A stretch of DNA of 28,204 nucleotides from an uncultured Oscillospiraceae bacterium (GCA_900754605.1 CAAEDK010000133.1:1-28204); one strand, 5' to 3'; shown: positions 13,684-22,777, counted from the stretch's first letter. Numbers and translations: made by a program. The notes: generated from the sequence alone by a model not told the origin.

Positions 13684-14985
13684 ATGGATGAGAGCGTCTT
13701 TGGAGCGGGCTTTGACCTGCAGGACTATATCCACAAACGGTCCTTGGATATTCAGGATCTGAGAGAGCGGGCGCTGTATAGGCAGGTCACCGACACCCTG
13801 ATGGTCAATCTCTTTCAATATCTGGGCGATGAGCAGAAAAAGCTGGAGCAGCGGATTTTGTCCGAGATCCAGTCGAGGGAAAGCGAGTTCACCATCCATA
13901 TCGGCGTCACGGAGCCGGACCTTTACGATGCGAGCGACCGCTTTCTGACCCCAATCTGCCCGGAGGATGTGGAGCACGTCCGGCCCACCCTGTCCGACTG
14001 CCTGGACCAGAACGAGCCAGTCCCGGTTGACCGGGTGTTCCTGCGCCAAAACGCCCAGGAAGCGCTGAAATTTGAGCGTGAGGGGGCCGTGTACCAAGGT
14101 ACCCTGACCACGCAGGCCGGCGCTTTCCCGGCCACCTTTTCCATCCGCAGGAGCCGGCGGTATCTGAAGCAGGTCGAACGTTTGTATCAGGTATTTCACG
14201 CCAACCATATCCCCTGGTCTACGGTATGCTCCGCCTATCTCTACAAGATGTTTGATGTCTACCTGGTGGACGCGGAGGGCGCTGGACAGGATACTGGCGT
14301 CGAGGTCCAGTCCGTGACGGTCGATTTCGGCGCCTACGAGCCGTTCCTGCACCGTGGGATGATCCCGCTTTGGAATCTGGAGCGCGTGGAGGTCAGCACC
14401 AGCATGTACCCCTCCCCCTGTGCGGACCATGTCCATTATGAGCACCGGATCTTTGCCCACAGGCTGAGCCCCGGATGCAGCTATCTGGTTGCCGATGTGG
14501 ACCGTGTGCTCCAGAATGTGCGGCTGGTGGCGGGGGATATGCTGATCACCTGCCAGGAAAAGGGGCCGGTGAACTGGAAGCTGATTCAGGTAAATCCGTC
14601 GGACCGGAAGCTCCGCTATGCGTATCCGCTCCTGGCCAACCAACCGGAGGAGAGCTTTGCCTCCAATCTGGGCGCATTATACCAGCAGGGCGTGAAAACC
14701 AGAGGGGAGCTGCGGCGGGTCATCCTGAGCTATGGGTATGACAGCGTCGTTTCCTTTCAGGATGTCGAGCTGGGCGCAGCGGGGCCGGCCGAGGCGGAAA
14801 CCTACGACATGGATCAGTTTATTACCGATGAGCTGAGGAAAAGGGAGACGCAGGAGACGATGCTGCTCCATTTTGCCGCGGCGGACCCGGGGAATTTCCT
14901 GAACATGGATATTATGAGCTTTCTGGTGACCAAGGCACAGAAGCTCTTCCCTGAGTACCATTGCGCCGGCGTGCTGGATGCTTAA
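13684..14985 (+). CDS. Unrecognised conserved-looking protein, candidate baseplate component
   Basis: The protein has 433 residues, with no signal peptide or membrane segment, and I do not recognise its family. The first 60 residues are helical (DLQDYIHKRSLDIQDLRERA). The centre (about 90-330) is beta-rich with many aromatic residues (SRRYLKQVERLYQVFHANHI, NLERVEVSTSMYP). The C-terminal 70 residues return to helix. RBS GAGGG precedes the ATG by a short gap, and the gene is 14 bases after the pseudophosphatase. Size, mixed fold and position between sheath/regulator genes and the spike would fit a baseplate wedge protein (TssF or TssK class), but no motif proves it. Confidence 0.75.
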   Translation: MDESVFGAGFDLQDYIHKRSLDIQDLRERALYRQVTDTLMVNLFQYLGDEQKKLEQRILSEIQSRESEFTIHIGVTEPDLYDASDRFLTPICPEDVEHVRPTLSDCLDQNEPVPVDRVFLRQNAQEALKFEREGAVYQGTLTTQAGAFPATFSIRRSRRYLKQVERLYQVFHANHIPWSTVCSAYLYKMFDVYLVDAEGAGQDTGVEVQSVTVDFGAYEPFLHRGMIPLWNLERVEVSTSMYPSPCADHVHYEHRIFAHRLSPGCSYLVADVDRVLQNVRLVAGDMLITCQEKGPVNWKLIQVNPSDRKLRYAYPLLANQPEESFASNLGALYQQGVKTRGELRRVILSYGYDSVVSFQDVELGAAGPAEAETYDMDQFITDELRKRETQETMLLHFAAADPGNFLNMDIMSFLVTKAQKLFPEYHCAGVLDA

Positions 14986-15001
14986 AGGCGGGGGCTGCCT
15001 T

Positions 15002-15682
15002 ATGAATTATATTTGGGAAATCTTATTGAGGGCCAGAGCGCAGGGATTATCGGACAATGAGCTGTTTTTTGCGCAGGCTGAGGATTGCAGTCCCTGGTAT
15101 GAACAGTCCTTTCCCTGCCTCAATGAGGACACGGTGACCGGCCCCGTGGTGGAGATCAACAGCCTGTACCGCTTTTCTGAGATCTTTCAGGACCTGCTGC
15201 ACAACATGGGGGATTCTGAATATCTGCGCCACCTGTTTGATGCCGCAGTCCATATCCTCGCGGCGCAGGAGACGCTTTCCGGTCTGAGCAAGCGGGATTT
15301 TTACGTCCAGATGCTCAAGAGGGAGCTGGAGGGCGGCGGTTTTTCCGCCTCGATCGCACAGGCGCTCCAGCTTCTTTCGGAGGAACAAAAAAGAGGCGTG
15401 GCCTCCCTGCTCCTGGCGCAGTATGAGACAGGGTCTTCCCTGCTGGTATTCCGTCAGGCGCTGACCGCCCTGTATCCCCAGGCCATGCTCTACCAGCTCA
15501 AGCCGCACCCGGAACAGCTTCTGCTCTATCTCGGCCTGGCCAACGCGGACCGCCGGATCGTGCAGATGCTGGAGGACCTGTTCCTCCCCCTGCAGTATCA
15601 GGTGCGGATTTTCTGGACAAAGCACTTCGGCGTCTGGGATGTGGACGCCACCCTGGTATTTGATGAAATAGAAATCTACTGA
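15002..15682 (+). CDS. Unrecognised protein, candidate baseplate component
   Basis: The protein has 226 residues from the ATG at 15002 (MNYIWEILLRA), chosen because GGCGGGGG lies 8 bases upstream. An in-frame ATG at 14978, overlapping the previous stop, lacks a good site. I do not recognise the family. It is mostly helical, with an acidic, aromatic N-terminal part (NELFFAQAEDCSPWYEQSF) and a distinctive ending (PLQYQVRIFWTKHFGVWDVD, then ATLVFDEIEIY). There is no membrane segment. It lies between the preceding unknown and the Hsp70-like gene with gaps of 16 and 15 bases, so it is surely co-expressed with them. Confidence 0.75.
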   Translation: MNYIWEILLRARAQGLSDNELFFAQAEDCSPWYEQSFPCLNEDTVTGPVVEINSLYRFSEIFQDLLHNMGDSEYLRHLFDAAVHILAAQETLSGLSKRDFYVQMLKRELEGGGFSASIAQALQLLSEEQKRGVASLLLAQYETGSSLLVFRQALTALYPQAMLYQLKPHPEQLLLYLGLANADRRIVQMLEDLFLPLQYQVRIFWTKHFGVWDVDATLVFDEIEIY

Positions 15683-15697
15683 GAACGGACAGAGGCG

Positions 15698-18322
15698 GTG
15701 GGGAATTTGAGCAAGTATTCCTATACATATAACCGAAACGCGGGGCCCAAGCCGGAACTGCGTTACTATACGCGTGATGAGCTGGAGCTCATGACGACCT
15801 ATCAGCTGCGGGACATCTGCTACCGGGAGCGCATCATCAACGGCATCCACGCGCCGCTGGACAAGGATGTGCTCATCCGGGAGATCATGCGCTTCCGGGG
15901 GCGTGCGGACCGGCTGTTCATTACCGAGCCGTCAGAGGATGGCCTGGAGCGTCTGGAGTCCCTGCTTGCCACCGCCAAGCTGGACCTGGTGGACACCGCG
16001 CTGCAGGGCTGCGCCAAGCTCATCGTATATCACGGCATCTCCGTGGAGTATTTTGACCGCTATACGATCGGGTATATGCAGGAGCTGGTGGACACCAACG
16101 CCCTTCTGGTCAGCGGCGGGGAGATTTGCGCTGTTTTCAATCTCCGCACCTACCAGAGCGAGCCCGGAAAGCTGTTCATCACAAAATCCGCGGAGATGGA
16201 GTGCCGGGAGTCCACGATCCGCAATTATTCCCTCTACTGCATGGACCGCCAGCAGTCCGACCTCCTCTACCGCGTCTATCGGGGGGAGTCCTCCATCGTG
16301 CCGGACCACCTGCGCTTCCGCACGGTCCCGGTCCTGAATTTTGAGGTGCGGCCGCTGCTGGAGAGCCGGATGCCGCTTGCCATCGACTTCGGCTCCTCGA
16401 ATACCACGGCGGGTGTCTATCTGGACAGCGCCTATTTTGAACAGCTCTCCGGCGACCCGATCGCGCAGCTCCTCAAGCGGGACCAGGTCAACTATGTGCC
16501 CCACCTGGATGTAGAGCACAAGGACAAGGCCGCCCTGATCCTGCCCAGCGCCGTGGCCGTGGTGGGGGTGAACGGGCAGGATGTGCAGTATAAATTCGGC
16601 TATGAGGCCAACCGCCTGTTCCATCTGAGCTATATCGACGAGGGCTTTTGCGTCTTTTATGACCTGAAGCGCTGGGTGGGGGACGCGGACCGGACGGAGG
16701 AGGTGGTGGACCGCCAGGGACACCGCAGCTTTGTCCCCCGCAAGGAGATCATCCAGGGCTATCTGGAATATGTCATCGGGTGCGCCAGCCAGAGATTCAA
16801 GTGCAGCTTCAAGTCCATCCATATCTCCGCGCCGGTGAAGCAGAAGCCGCTCTTCGTCAAGCTGTTTCAGGAGATCCTGCCGGACTACCGCCTGGAGAGC
16901 GAAAATATGCTGGATGAAGGGGTGGCGGTCCTCTACAATACGATTTCCACTCTGATCAAGGAGAAGCAGTATCAGGATGGCGAGACATACCGTGCGCTGA
17001 TCATCGACTGCGGCGGCGGCACCACCGACCTCTCCTCCTGCCGGTTTCGGATCACCGACCGCCGGGTGGCCTACCAGATCGACATTGCGACGGCCTATGA
17101 AAACGGCAACACAGATTTCGGCGGCAACAACCTGACCTACCGGGTGATGCAGCTTTTGAAGCTGGCGATGGCCCGCCAGCTGAGCAGCGAGGAGCTGCCC
17201 GATGTGGACACGCTGATCCGGGCCTTTGACCTCGATGTGTTCCGCACCGTAGACCGGCTGGGCACCGACAGCGTTTACGCCGGGCTGGATCAGGCGTACG
17301 CCCAGGCGGAGCGGGTGATCCCCACCCGCTTCCGGGACTACGAGCATAAGAGCCGGGCGGACTACTACGCGGTCAAAAACAACTTCTATTTCCTCTTTGA
17401 AACGGCGGAGCGGATCAAGACCAGCTTTTACAGCCACGCCAACGTCCTGCGCATGGCGGTTTCCAGCGTGCCGCTCCACGAGACCGCCACGGAATGTATG
17501 CTGGTGGACCGCTGGAAGCTGTCGGCCTTCCAGGACGGCGTCTTGAAGGTGCTCAAGGATGTGCCCACCGCCTATATCAACATCTACGCGCTGAATCTTC
17601 TCCTGAGAGCCGATATTTACGGCATCGTGCGCCAGTTCATGGAGGGGCCCTATCAGGAGAACGAGCTGCCGGAGTACAGCATCCTGCGTCTCACGGGGCA
17701 GTCCTGCAAGATCGACATTTTCCGGGACGCCCTGAAGGAATTTATTCCTGGAAAAATAATCAAGTCCTCCCGCAGCGACCAGGGCCAGGAGCATGACTAT
17801 GAGCTGAAGCTGATCTGCCTGAACGGGGCCATTGAGTACCTGAAGGATAAAATGTTTGGCTACGCGGATGTGAAGATCACCCACGAGCAGGCGGCGTTCC
17901 CCTATGTGGTCACCGCCTTTACGCACACCAATCAGGAAGTCACGCTGATCCACAGCCTGGATCGGGAGAACATCCGCGGGTTTATCTCCCGCAATATGGC
18001 TGACCTGACTCTGAAGCTCTACCTGAAGGATCTGGAGGGGCGGCAGCGGTATATTTATAACTGCTCCTGCGACCCGGACAAATTCAAAAACCAGAAGGCC
18101 GAGGAGATCGTGGCCCGGTACAGCGGCCAGATCCGCCAGGATGATTTGGACGATATTGTGGACCGGGAGCTGAAATTTTTTATCCTGGCGGATGAAGACC
18201 GCTGGGGCTTTACAGTGGTACCTGTGCTCCGCCGGGAAGGGCAGCTTCAGCTTGGCCCCGACCAGTTCTTCCGTTTTGAGACAGAGGGCTGGGTCACCAA
18301 CTTCTTTGATGGGACGAAGTAA
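15698..18322 (+). CDS. Large Hsp70/actin-fold ATPase with a SAP-like N-terminus
   Basis: The protein has 874 residues. Residues about 24-60 resemble a SAP motif (ELMTTYQLRDICYRERIING, then KDVLIREIMRFRG). Residues 60-225 are unassigned. The actin-like ATPase starts at about 226 with the phosphate-1 loop PLAIDFGSSNTTAGVYLD. The phosphate-2 loop is IIDCGGGTTDLSS (about 433-446), and an adenosine motif appears as LRLTGQSCKIDIFRDALKEF (about 664-683). Typical DnaK is about 610-640 residues with a different C-terminus, so this is a divergent Hsp70-like protein, not housekeeping DnaK. The start is uncertain: GTG 15698 has a weak AGAGG, and TTG 15707 has GGTGGGG. It is probably the partner of the J-domain protein and could handle folding or recycling of sheath, spike or Rhs cargo. 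That role is inference; the nucleotide-binding fold is clear. Confidence 0.85.
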   Translation: MGNLSKYSYTYNRNAGPKPELRYYTRDELELMTTYQLRDICYRERIINGIHAPLDKDVLIREIMRFRGRADRLFITEPSEDGLERLESLLATAKLDLVDTALQGCAKLIVYHGISVEYFDRYTIGYMQELVDTNALLVSGGEICAVFNLRTYQSEPGKLFITKSAEMECRESTIRNYSLYCMDRQQSDLLYRVYRGESSIVPDHLRFRTVPVLNFEVRPLLESRMPLAIDFGSSNTTAGVYLDSAYFEQLSGDPIAQLLKRDQVNYVPHLDVEHKDKAALILPSAVAVVGVNGQDVQYKFGYEANRLFHLSYIDEGFCVFYDLKRWVGDADRTEEVVDRQGHRSFVPRKEIIQGYLEYVIGCASQRFKCSFKSIHISAPVKQKPLFVKLFQEILPDYRLESENMLDEGVAVLYNTISTLIKEKQYQDGETYRALIIDCGGGTTDLSSCRFRITDRRVAYQIDIATAYENGNTDFGGNNLTYRVMQLLKLAMARQLSSEELPDVDTLIRAFDLDVFRTVDRLGTDSVYAGLDQAYAQAERVIPTRFRDYEHKSRADYYAVKNNFYFLFETAERIKTSFYSHANVLRMAVSSVPLHETATECMLVDRWKLSAFQDGVLKVLKDVPTAYINIYALNLLLRADIYGIVRQFMEGPYQENELPEYSILRLTGQSCKIDIFRDALKEFIPGKIIKSSRSDQGQEHDYELKLICLNGAIEYLKDKMFGYADVKITHEQAAFPYVVTAFTHTNQEVTLIHSLDRENIRGFISRNMADLTLKLYLKDLEGRQRYIYNCSCDPDKFKNQKAEEIVARYSGQIRQDDLDDIVDRELKFFILADEDRWGFTVVPVLRREGQLQLGPDQFFRFETEGWVTNFFDGTK

Positions 18323-18334
18323 AGGGGATTTGTT

Positions 18335-19105
18335 ATGTGGGTACAGAAGATTCCGGAATTTCACAGTGGGCACATTTTGAAGCAGGAAATGATGGTGGAG
18401 CTCTCCGCCTACCTCTATCACTTGGGGCCCCTTTTATACCAAAACTGTACAGATGGAATCGTAAGCGGCTGCACGCTGACAACGACGGAGGACAGCATCG
18501 TGGTCAACCCTGGGGTGATCCGCTACGAGGGTGAGCTTTATCTGATCCGGGAGCCGCAGCTGATTCATTACACTCCAACCAATACCACCCGGGTCCTCAA
18601 CATCGTGTTTCATGACCAGGTACAAACGGACTCTTTTGTGACCCGCGAGATGGAGCTTGCATTTACGGAAGGGGCTTCCTCCGAAACGCGCTATCTGGAG
18701 CTGTGCCGCTTCAAGCTCCAGCCAGGCGCACGTTTGAGGTACACTTATACCAGCTTTGCGGATCGGGAGACGGAGTACGACACCCTGAATACCATCCACG
18801 CCCCGTTTTGTGGAATGGGCCGGCCGACGCTCTCGCCTGAGATCACCGCCCACTTTGCCCGGGAGGCCCTGGCCGCCGGAGCGGATGGAACAGACGCGCT
18901 CTTTTGCATGATGCTGCTCTCATCCAAAGAGCCTGTCCAGGCGGAGGCGCTGGAGGCGTATATCCAATCAAAGCAGGGAGCTGATTTTTCATGCGGGGAC
19001 AACCTTCGCCTGTATCAAGGGCTTATCGCCTGTTTGAAACAGTTTAACGGGGACCGGCGGGCAGCGTCGGCGAAACGCAAATCTTGGAGCATCATGATGG
19101 ACTGA
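18335..19105 (+). CDS. Tail-fibre/TssK-shoulder-like protein, candidate baseplate component
   Basis: The protein has 256 residues. The N-terminal 90 residues have the order seen in phage fibre and TssK N-terminal domains: a start near F-x-G-x-x-L (PEFHSGHILKQEMM), a helix, then GIVSGCTLTTTEDSIVVNPG and a strand segment IRYEGELYLI. The rest is beta-rich to about 150 and then helical, with a basic end (SAKRKSWSIMMD). RBS AAGGGG lies 8 bases before the ATG. Such proteins link baseplate to membrane or receptor. The similarity is to a generic pattern, so the assignment is tentative. It lies 12 bases after the Hsp70-like gene. Confidence 0.7.
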   Translation: MWVQKIPEFHSGHILKQEMMVELSAYLYHLGPLLYQNCTDGIVSGCTLTTTEDSIVVNPGVIRYEGELYLIREPQLIHYTPTNTTRVLNIVFHDQVQTDSFVTREMELAFTEGASSETRYLELCRFKLQPGARLRYTYTSFADRETEYDTLNTIHAPFCGMGRPTLSPEITAHFAREALAAGADGTDALFCMMLLSSKEPVQAEALEAYIQSKQGADFSCGDNLRLYQGLIACLKQFNGDRRAASAKRKSWSIMMD

Positions 19106-19120
19106 CCGGAGGCGAGATAG

Positions 19121-19762
19121 ATGGGATACAAGGATGAGGAATTGCTGCGGCTGCGGCAGAAGGCGGAAGAGTTTAATAAACAACGGGTTTCTGAGGACAC
19201 ACTTGCAGAGGAACTGAAAGAATCCATCCATGACCCGGTGACCCACATTACCAAAATCCCTGTAGTATTTGAGGAGAGGGATTTGCTGGACGGCCGAATC
19301 GTAATGCGGGCGCCGAGAGATCTTAGCCAGCTAACGGATGACGCTGTGAGGCAACAGTTTCTTATGGAGAGTAAACCTCAATTTGTTTATGAACTTCCCT
19401 ACCTTCCCTTTGGACTCACCTTTATGCTGACGGAGATCCAAGGTGATGAAGCTCGGATCGAGCAGATGTTTCCCTATATGGTAAATACGGTAAAGACCGT
19501 CGGGCCGAATATCCGTATCCTTTCTACAGGGAAAAAGGTAATTCACGGCATCTATGTGCGTTGGTTTGATGCTATCGCGCAAGCGATTACAGAGCCGAGC
19601 TATCGAAAAGTGTTTGTTTTTTCGTTGGATGGCAAGACAACGATTGGATGTATTACTTGCCCTTCCAGATTGAAAAAGCGGTACCAGCCAATCATGGAAG
19701 AAATGATGGAAACACTGAATATTCCAAAGAAAGCTGCGGAGGAGGGGATCGACGATGAATGA
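19121..19762 (+). CDS. Possible Mog1/PsbP-fold protein (Eag chaperone-like)
   Basis: The protein has 213 residues and no signal peptide. A charged helical N-terminus (about 1-40) is followed by a compact alpha/beta domain: IPVVFEERDLLDGRIVMRAP, YELPYLPFGLTFMLTEI, YVRWFDAIAQAI, then KVFVFSLDGKTTIGCITCP and the final helix QPIMEEMMETLN. The late strand-strand-helix unit resembles the Mog1p/PsbP-like fold shared by DcrB and the Eag (DUF1795) chaperones. Eag proteins guard the hydrophobic N-terminal segments of Rhs-type T6SS effectors. The giant VgrG-Rhs protein encoded 4 kb downstream has such a segment, which makes the link attractive. The fold assignment is by eye and tentative. Its end overlaps the VgrG start by 8 bases. 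Base composition drops from here on. Confidence 0.75.
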   Translation: MGYKDEELLRLRQKAEEFNKQRVSEDTLAEELKESIHDPVTHITKIPVVFEERDLLDGRIVMRAPRDLSQLTDDAVRQQFLMESKPQFVYELPYLPFGLTFMLTEIQGDEARIEQMFPYMVNTVKTVGPNIRILSTGKKVIHGIYVRWFDAIAQAITEPSYRKVFVFSLDGKTTIGCITCPSRLKKRYQPIMEEMMETLNIPKKAAEEGIDDE

Positions 19763-21170
19763 GATGGAGGTTATTTCCCATCTGAATGTTTCGGTGGGGC
19801 TGTTCCCCTTTACCAAAATTCTCAACCTGAACATTGATCATGGCCCCAATGTGTTTGGCCTTTGCACCATTGTCGGAGAGATGGATCACGAAAGCGCAGA
19901 CGAGATTGCCCAAAGGACGGACGAATCCAGTGAGACAGAGGTTGTCACTACTGCGTCTGGGCAGCCGGCCAGACTGTTTTGCGGTGTGGTCAAGAATGTT
20001 TCGGTAAATCACCAGAACGAGTACGCCAAAGTTACTGTGGTGCTGGAAGGAACCTGTAAAAAGTTGGATATTCAAACACACCAGCGTTCATACCAGGACA
20101 CTACGGCGACCTATGGGGATTTGATTCGGAAAAGTATTTCCGGAGAAGGAACAGCGGAAATCACCGTTACAGATAAGCAGACTGGACAACTCATTGTTCA
20201 GTACGACGAGACAAACTGGGATTTCTGCATTCGCATGGCTTCCCAGCTGGGGGCGCCTGTCTTTTCCGATGTGCAGGCCGATGAACCTCACCTTTATGTA
20301 GGACTTCCTCCCTCTGACCAGGTCAAAGATTTAAGCACTGCGGAATTTCAGATGGCAAAGAGCACCATGAGCAATCAGATGCAGACAGGAAAAATCGTGG
20401 TGAGCGAGGATGCCTCTGATGCTGGACTGAAATCTTACTGTTATGTGTTTGCCGGAAATTTCGTGAAAGTGGATGCCAGGTTTTATGCGGTCAAAAGCAT
20501 ATCTGCTGAGATGAAGGACGGCATATTGGAAATGAACTACGGCCTGCTTCCAATGGGAAATGAGGCTCCGACTGCTGGAGCCACAACAGATGTAAAGGGC
20601 CTTGCTGTTTCTGCTGGCGTGAACCAAAATTGCAGCGGTAAAATGTTTACTGGCACAGTCAAGAACGTGTCCGGAAGTAAGGTGCAGGTGCAGTTCTCTT
20701 TCGATTCAGAATTTAGCGGTAATCACTGGTTTGAATATTCCACCGCATACTCTTCATCGGATCAGAGTGGATGGTACTGTATGCCTGAGGTGGGAGATAC
20801 AGTACGTGTTTTTTTCCCGTCTGGAAATGAAGGCCAGGCGTTTGCATCCAGTTCCGCTCCGCGCTTTATGGGGCAGAGCCCTAAAGATAAGGTCTGGATG
20901 GCTCACGGCAAGTGTATCCAGTTGACCGAGAAGGGAATTAAAATCTCATGCGATGGTGAGGAAGCTTTTATTGATCTTACACCAGATGAAGGGATTACAA
21001 TTTCCTGCAAGAAAGATCTCAACGTCAATGCGGAGGGCGAGGTAAAAGTTCAAGCAGAAACAATTAAATTGATCGCAGATGAAAAAATATCCCTGGGGAC
21101 GGATCGGGCATTTATCGACATTACAGATGAGACCATTACCCTTTTGGGAAAAGAAGTCATTGTGGAATAA
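19755..21170 (+). CDS. VgrG-type spike protein
   Basis: The protein has 471 residues. Residues 1-270 have the gp27/late-control-D-like organisation of VgrG hub proteins (an ARLFCGVVKNV strand, a LIVQYDETNWDFCIRMASQL segment, where families have the conserved W-F/L-x-R-L/M-A, and VDARFYAVKSI). Residues about 296-370 are the gp5 OB-fold (MFTGTVKNVSGSKVQVQFSF ... MPEVGDTVRVFFPS). The last 90 residues form a repetitive beta-spike (GITISCKKDLNVNAEGEVKV and similar). RBS GGAGGAGGGG. This trimeric tip should cap the tube and carry the DUF4280 or Rhs components. There is no extra effector domain, so this is the plain structural spike, in contrast with the fused VgrG-Rhs downstream. Confidence 0.85.
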   Translation: MNEMEVISHLNVSVGLFPFTKILNLNIDHGPNVFGLCTIVGEMDHESADEIAQRTDESSETEVVTTASGQPARLFCGVVKNVSVNHQNEYAKVTVVLEGTCKKLDIQTHQRSYQDTTATYGDLIRKSISGEGTAEITVTDKQTGQLIVQYDETNWDFCIRMASQLGAPVFSDVQADEPHLYVGLPPSDQVKDLSTAEFQMAKSTMSNQMQTGKIVVSEDASDAGLKSYCYVFAGNFVKVDARFYAVKSISAEMKDGILEMNYGLLPMGNEAPTAGATTDVKGLAVSAGVNQNCSGKMFTGTVKNVSGSKVQVQFSFDSEFSGNHWFEYSTAYSSSDQSGWYCMPEVGDTVRVFFPSGNEGQAFASSSAPRFMGQSPKDKVWMAHGKCIQLTEKGIKISCDGEEAFIDLTPDEGITISCKKDLNVNAEGEVKVQAETIKLIADEKISLGTDRAFIDITDETITLLGKEVIVE

Positions 21171-21184
21171 ATAGAGGGATGAGC

Positions 21185-22234
21185 ATGGACAATACAGTAT
21201 TGAAACAGCAGGATTTTGCGGATGCGGCTGGGACAGCCGTAACCATGCTAGTAGAACGTCTATCTGTCCATGCGGAGGAATGGTTTGTTGTACCACTCTC
21301 CGGATTTCTCAAAGAACTGTGTCAGAAGCAGCGCCAAGGTGGTATAGAACCAGTGTTTTGTGTTTCTATCTCTGTGCTCCGCACCGCATTGCTGTGTGGA
21401 AAGCCAGGCTACCGCTTGGATGCATATGGACAAGACTGGCCTCTATATGACCGACCGCTTACTACCCGGTTTGTAGAATGTCCCTGGCTCACACCGCTGT
21501 GGTCAGAGCTAAACGATCATTTCCAGGCCGTACTAGACCAACAGGAGATCAAAAAATTCTGCTATCCGCTCTTGGCTGAACAAGCTGCGTGGAAATGTAC
21601 TGGTCCGCTGTTTAGCATGATGGGATCTCTCCTTAAATATCATATGGCCCCCATAAAGGATGACCGAGCTTTTAGAGCCTTGGTCAAAGGCGATGAGTTT
21701 AGGATTGAGTTTGGCGAATTTCTGGACTGGAAGATTGTTTTAGCCGCGGAATACCCGGAGGTTGATCTTTTTAACAGCCGGGGGCGCCAGTTCCCACACC
21801 GTCAGTTTCAAGACAAGATTTTTCGGCACAAGAAGTTCTATAAATTCAATCTAAAAGGTTCTGTTTTTCGAAATTGTGAATTCTCGGACAGCACGCTTGA
21901 AGAAGCATCTTTGGGTGACTGCTTGTTTGAGCAATGCCGCTTCAAAAATGTCATATTTACAGATGTACTTCTCGCTGGGGCGCAGTTTCGGGAGTGTACC
22001 CTGGAAAATGTGGTGTTTGAGCGCGTAATTGCCTCTATAGCAGGTATGGCGCCGGAAAAAATGGACGATTGGTACCGCGCCTTGTCCATGCTGCTCACAT
22101 CCATGGAACATGTCCGCTTTTCTGATTGCGATCTCAGGGGCGGACAGATGGAGCAATGCACGACCACCTATACTGTGATGGAGAATACCCTGGCGGAGGC
22201 ATCTGATTTCGCCATCCTTTTGCCAAATATCTAG
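21185..22234 (+). CDS. Pentapeptide-repeat protein
   Basis: The protein has 349 residues, started at the ATG at 21185 because GAGGG at 21174-21178 is 6 bases upstream; the ATG at 21179 would abut it. Residues 1-215 are an unassigned helical domain. Residues about 219-283 are pentapeptide repeats of the A(D/N)LXX type (FNLKGSVFRNCEFSDSTLEE, CLFEQCRFKNVIFTDVLLAG), which fold as a quadrilateral beta-helix. A second short run lies at 307-345 (VRFSDCDLRGGQMEQCT). Pentapeptide proteins occur in T6SS loci near VgrG genes as adaptors or tip extensions. It lies 14 bases after the VgrG gene. This segment is AT-rich compared with the structural genes. Confidence 0.82.
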   Translation: MDNTVLKQQDFADAAGTAVTMLVERLSVHAEEWFVVPLSGFLKELCQKQRQGGIEPVFCVSISVLRTALLCGKPGYRLDAYGQDWPLYDRPLTTRFVECPWLTPLWSELNDHFQAVLDQQEIKKFCYPLLAEQAAWKCTGPLFSMMGSLLKYHMAPIKDDRAFRALVKGDEFRIEFGEFLDWKIVLAAEYPEVDLFNSRGRQFPHRQFQDKIFRHKKFYKFNLKGSVFRNCEFSDSTLEEASLGDCLFEQCRFKNVIFTDVLLAGAQFRECTLENVVFERVIASIAGMAPEKMDDWYRALSMLLTSMEHVRFSDCDLRGGQMEQCTTTYTVMENTLAEASDFAILLPNI

Positions 22235-22247
22235 GGGTGAATAAATT

Positions 22248-22775
22248 ATGCAGTCCTACTTCAGATTGAGCGCCAGCAGCAGACTTAGACGTCCGCTTTC
22301 TATCTTTGGGCTTCCAGAGCAGTATCAAAAAGCAGCAGAAAAGGATGTATTTGACCATCTGGATCAGGCGATTGTTGCGTATTTCCGTGCAGAAGCACAC
22401 GAGGAACTTCCGGCTGTTCTGAGCGATCCCTCTTTTTTGATCAGCGATGAGCTGAAAAAGCTCTTTACACTCTATATCCCTGATTTGCAGGCAAAAATGA
22501 TTCAGCTATTTGCAGGAGAGCTTGACAGCCGGGAAAGCTATCGATATTGGTTGCCTTACTTCCCTCCGGCTTTCTGTCTCCATGAAAATGTGGAACGGTA
22601 TCCGGATGGCTCAGTGAAACAGATTGTGCTGAACCGGATGTGTCTTCCTCCTGAGCCTATCTTCCGTATCGGCGGAATGCATGAGTACCGGGTTGTGGTA
22701 GAGCTCTCCGTCGCAGAAAGTATTCTGCGACGTTCCCCCTATGGGGTCGATTTAACACCTGTGGAGGTGAGGTAA
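22248..22775 (+). CDS. Unrecognised protein between pentapeptide and PAAR-like genes
   Basis: The protein has 175 residues, with no signal peptide or membrane helix. The N-terminus is basic (RLSASSRLRRPLSIFG). The middle is helical (VFDHLDQAIVAYFRAEAHEE), and the C-terminal third is beta-rich, ending VVVELSVAESILRRSPYGVD. I do not recognise the family. RBS GGGGTGA. The next gene starts 2 bases after the stop, behind a strong GGAGGTGAGG inside this gene's end, so it is tightly coupled with the PAAR-like gene. A loading adaptor, chaperone or immunity protein would fit the position; nothing in the sequence decides between them. Confidence 0.72.
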   Translation: MQSYFRLSASSRLRRPLSIFGLPEQYQKAAEKDVFDHLDQAIVAYFRAEAHEELPAVLSDPSFLISDELKKLFTLYIPDLQAKMIQLFAGELDSRESYRYWLPYFPPAFCLHENVERYPDGSVKQIVLNRMCLPPEPIFRIGGMHEYRVVVELSVAESILRRSPYGVDLTPVEVR

Positions 22776-22777
22776 CG

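Noticed and set aside
12338..14643. Long minus-strand frames opposite the pseudophosphatase and the 433-residue gene
   Set aside because: The plus-strand products have domains, start sites and operon spacing. The minus frames have neither motifs nor ribosome sites.
15932..18421. An 829-codon open frame on the minus strand
   Set aside because: It is the reverse complement of the Hsp70-like gene, whose plus-strand frame shows clear ATPase motifs. Long antisense frames are common in GC-rich coding DNA, and this one has no recognisable domain.
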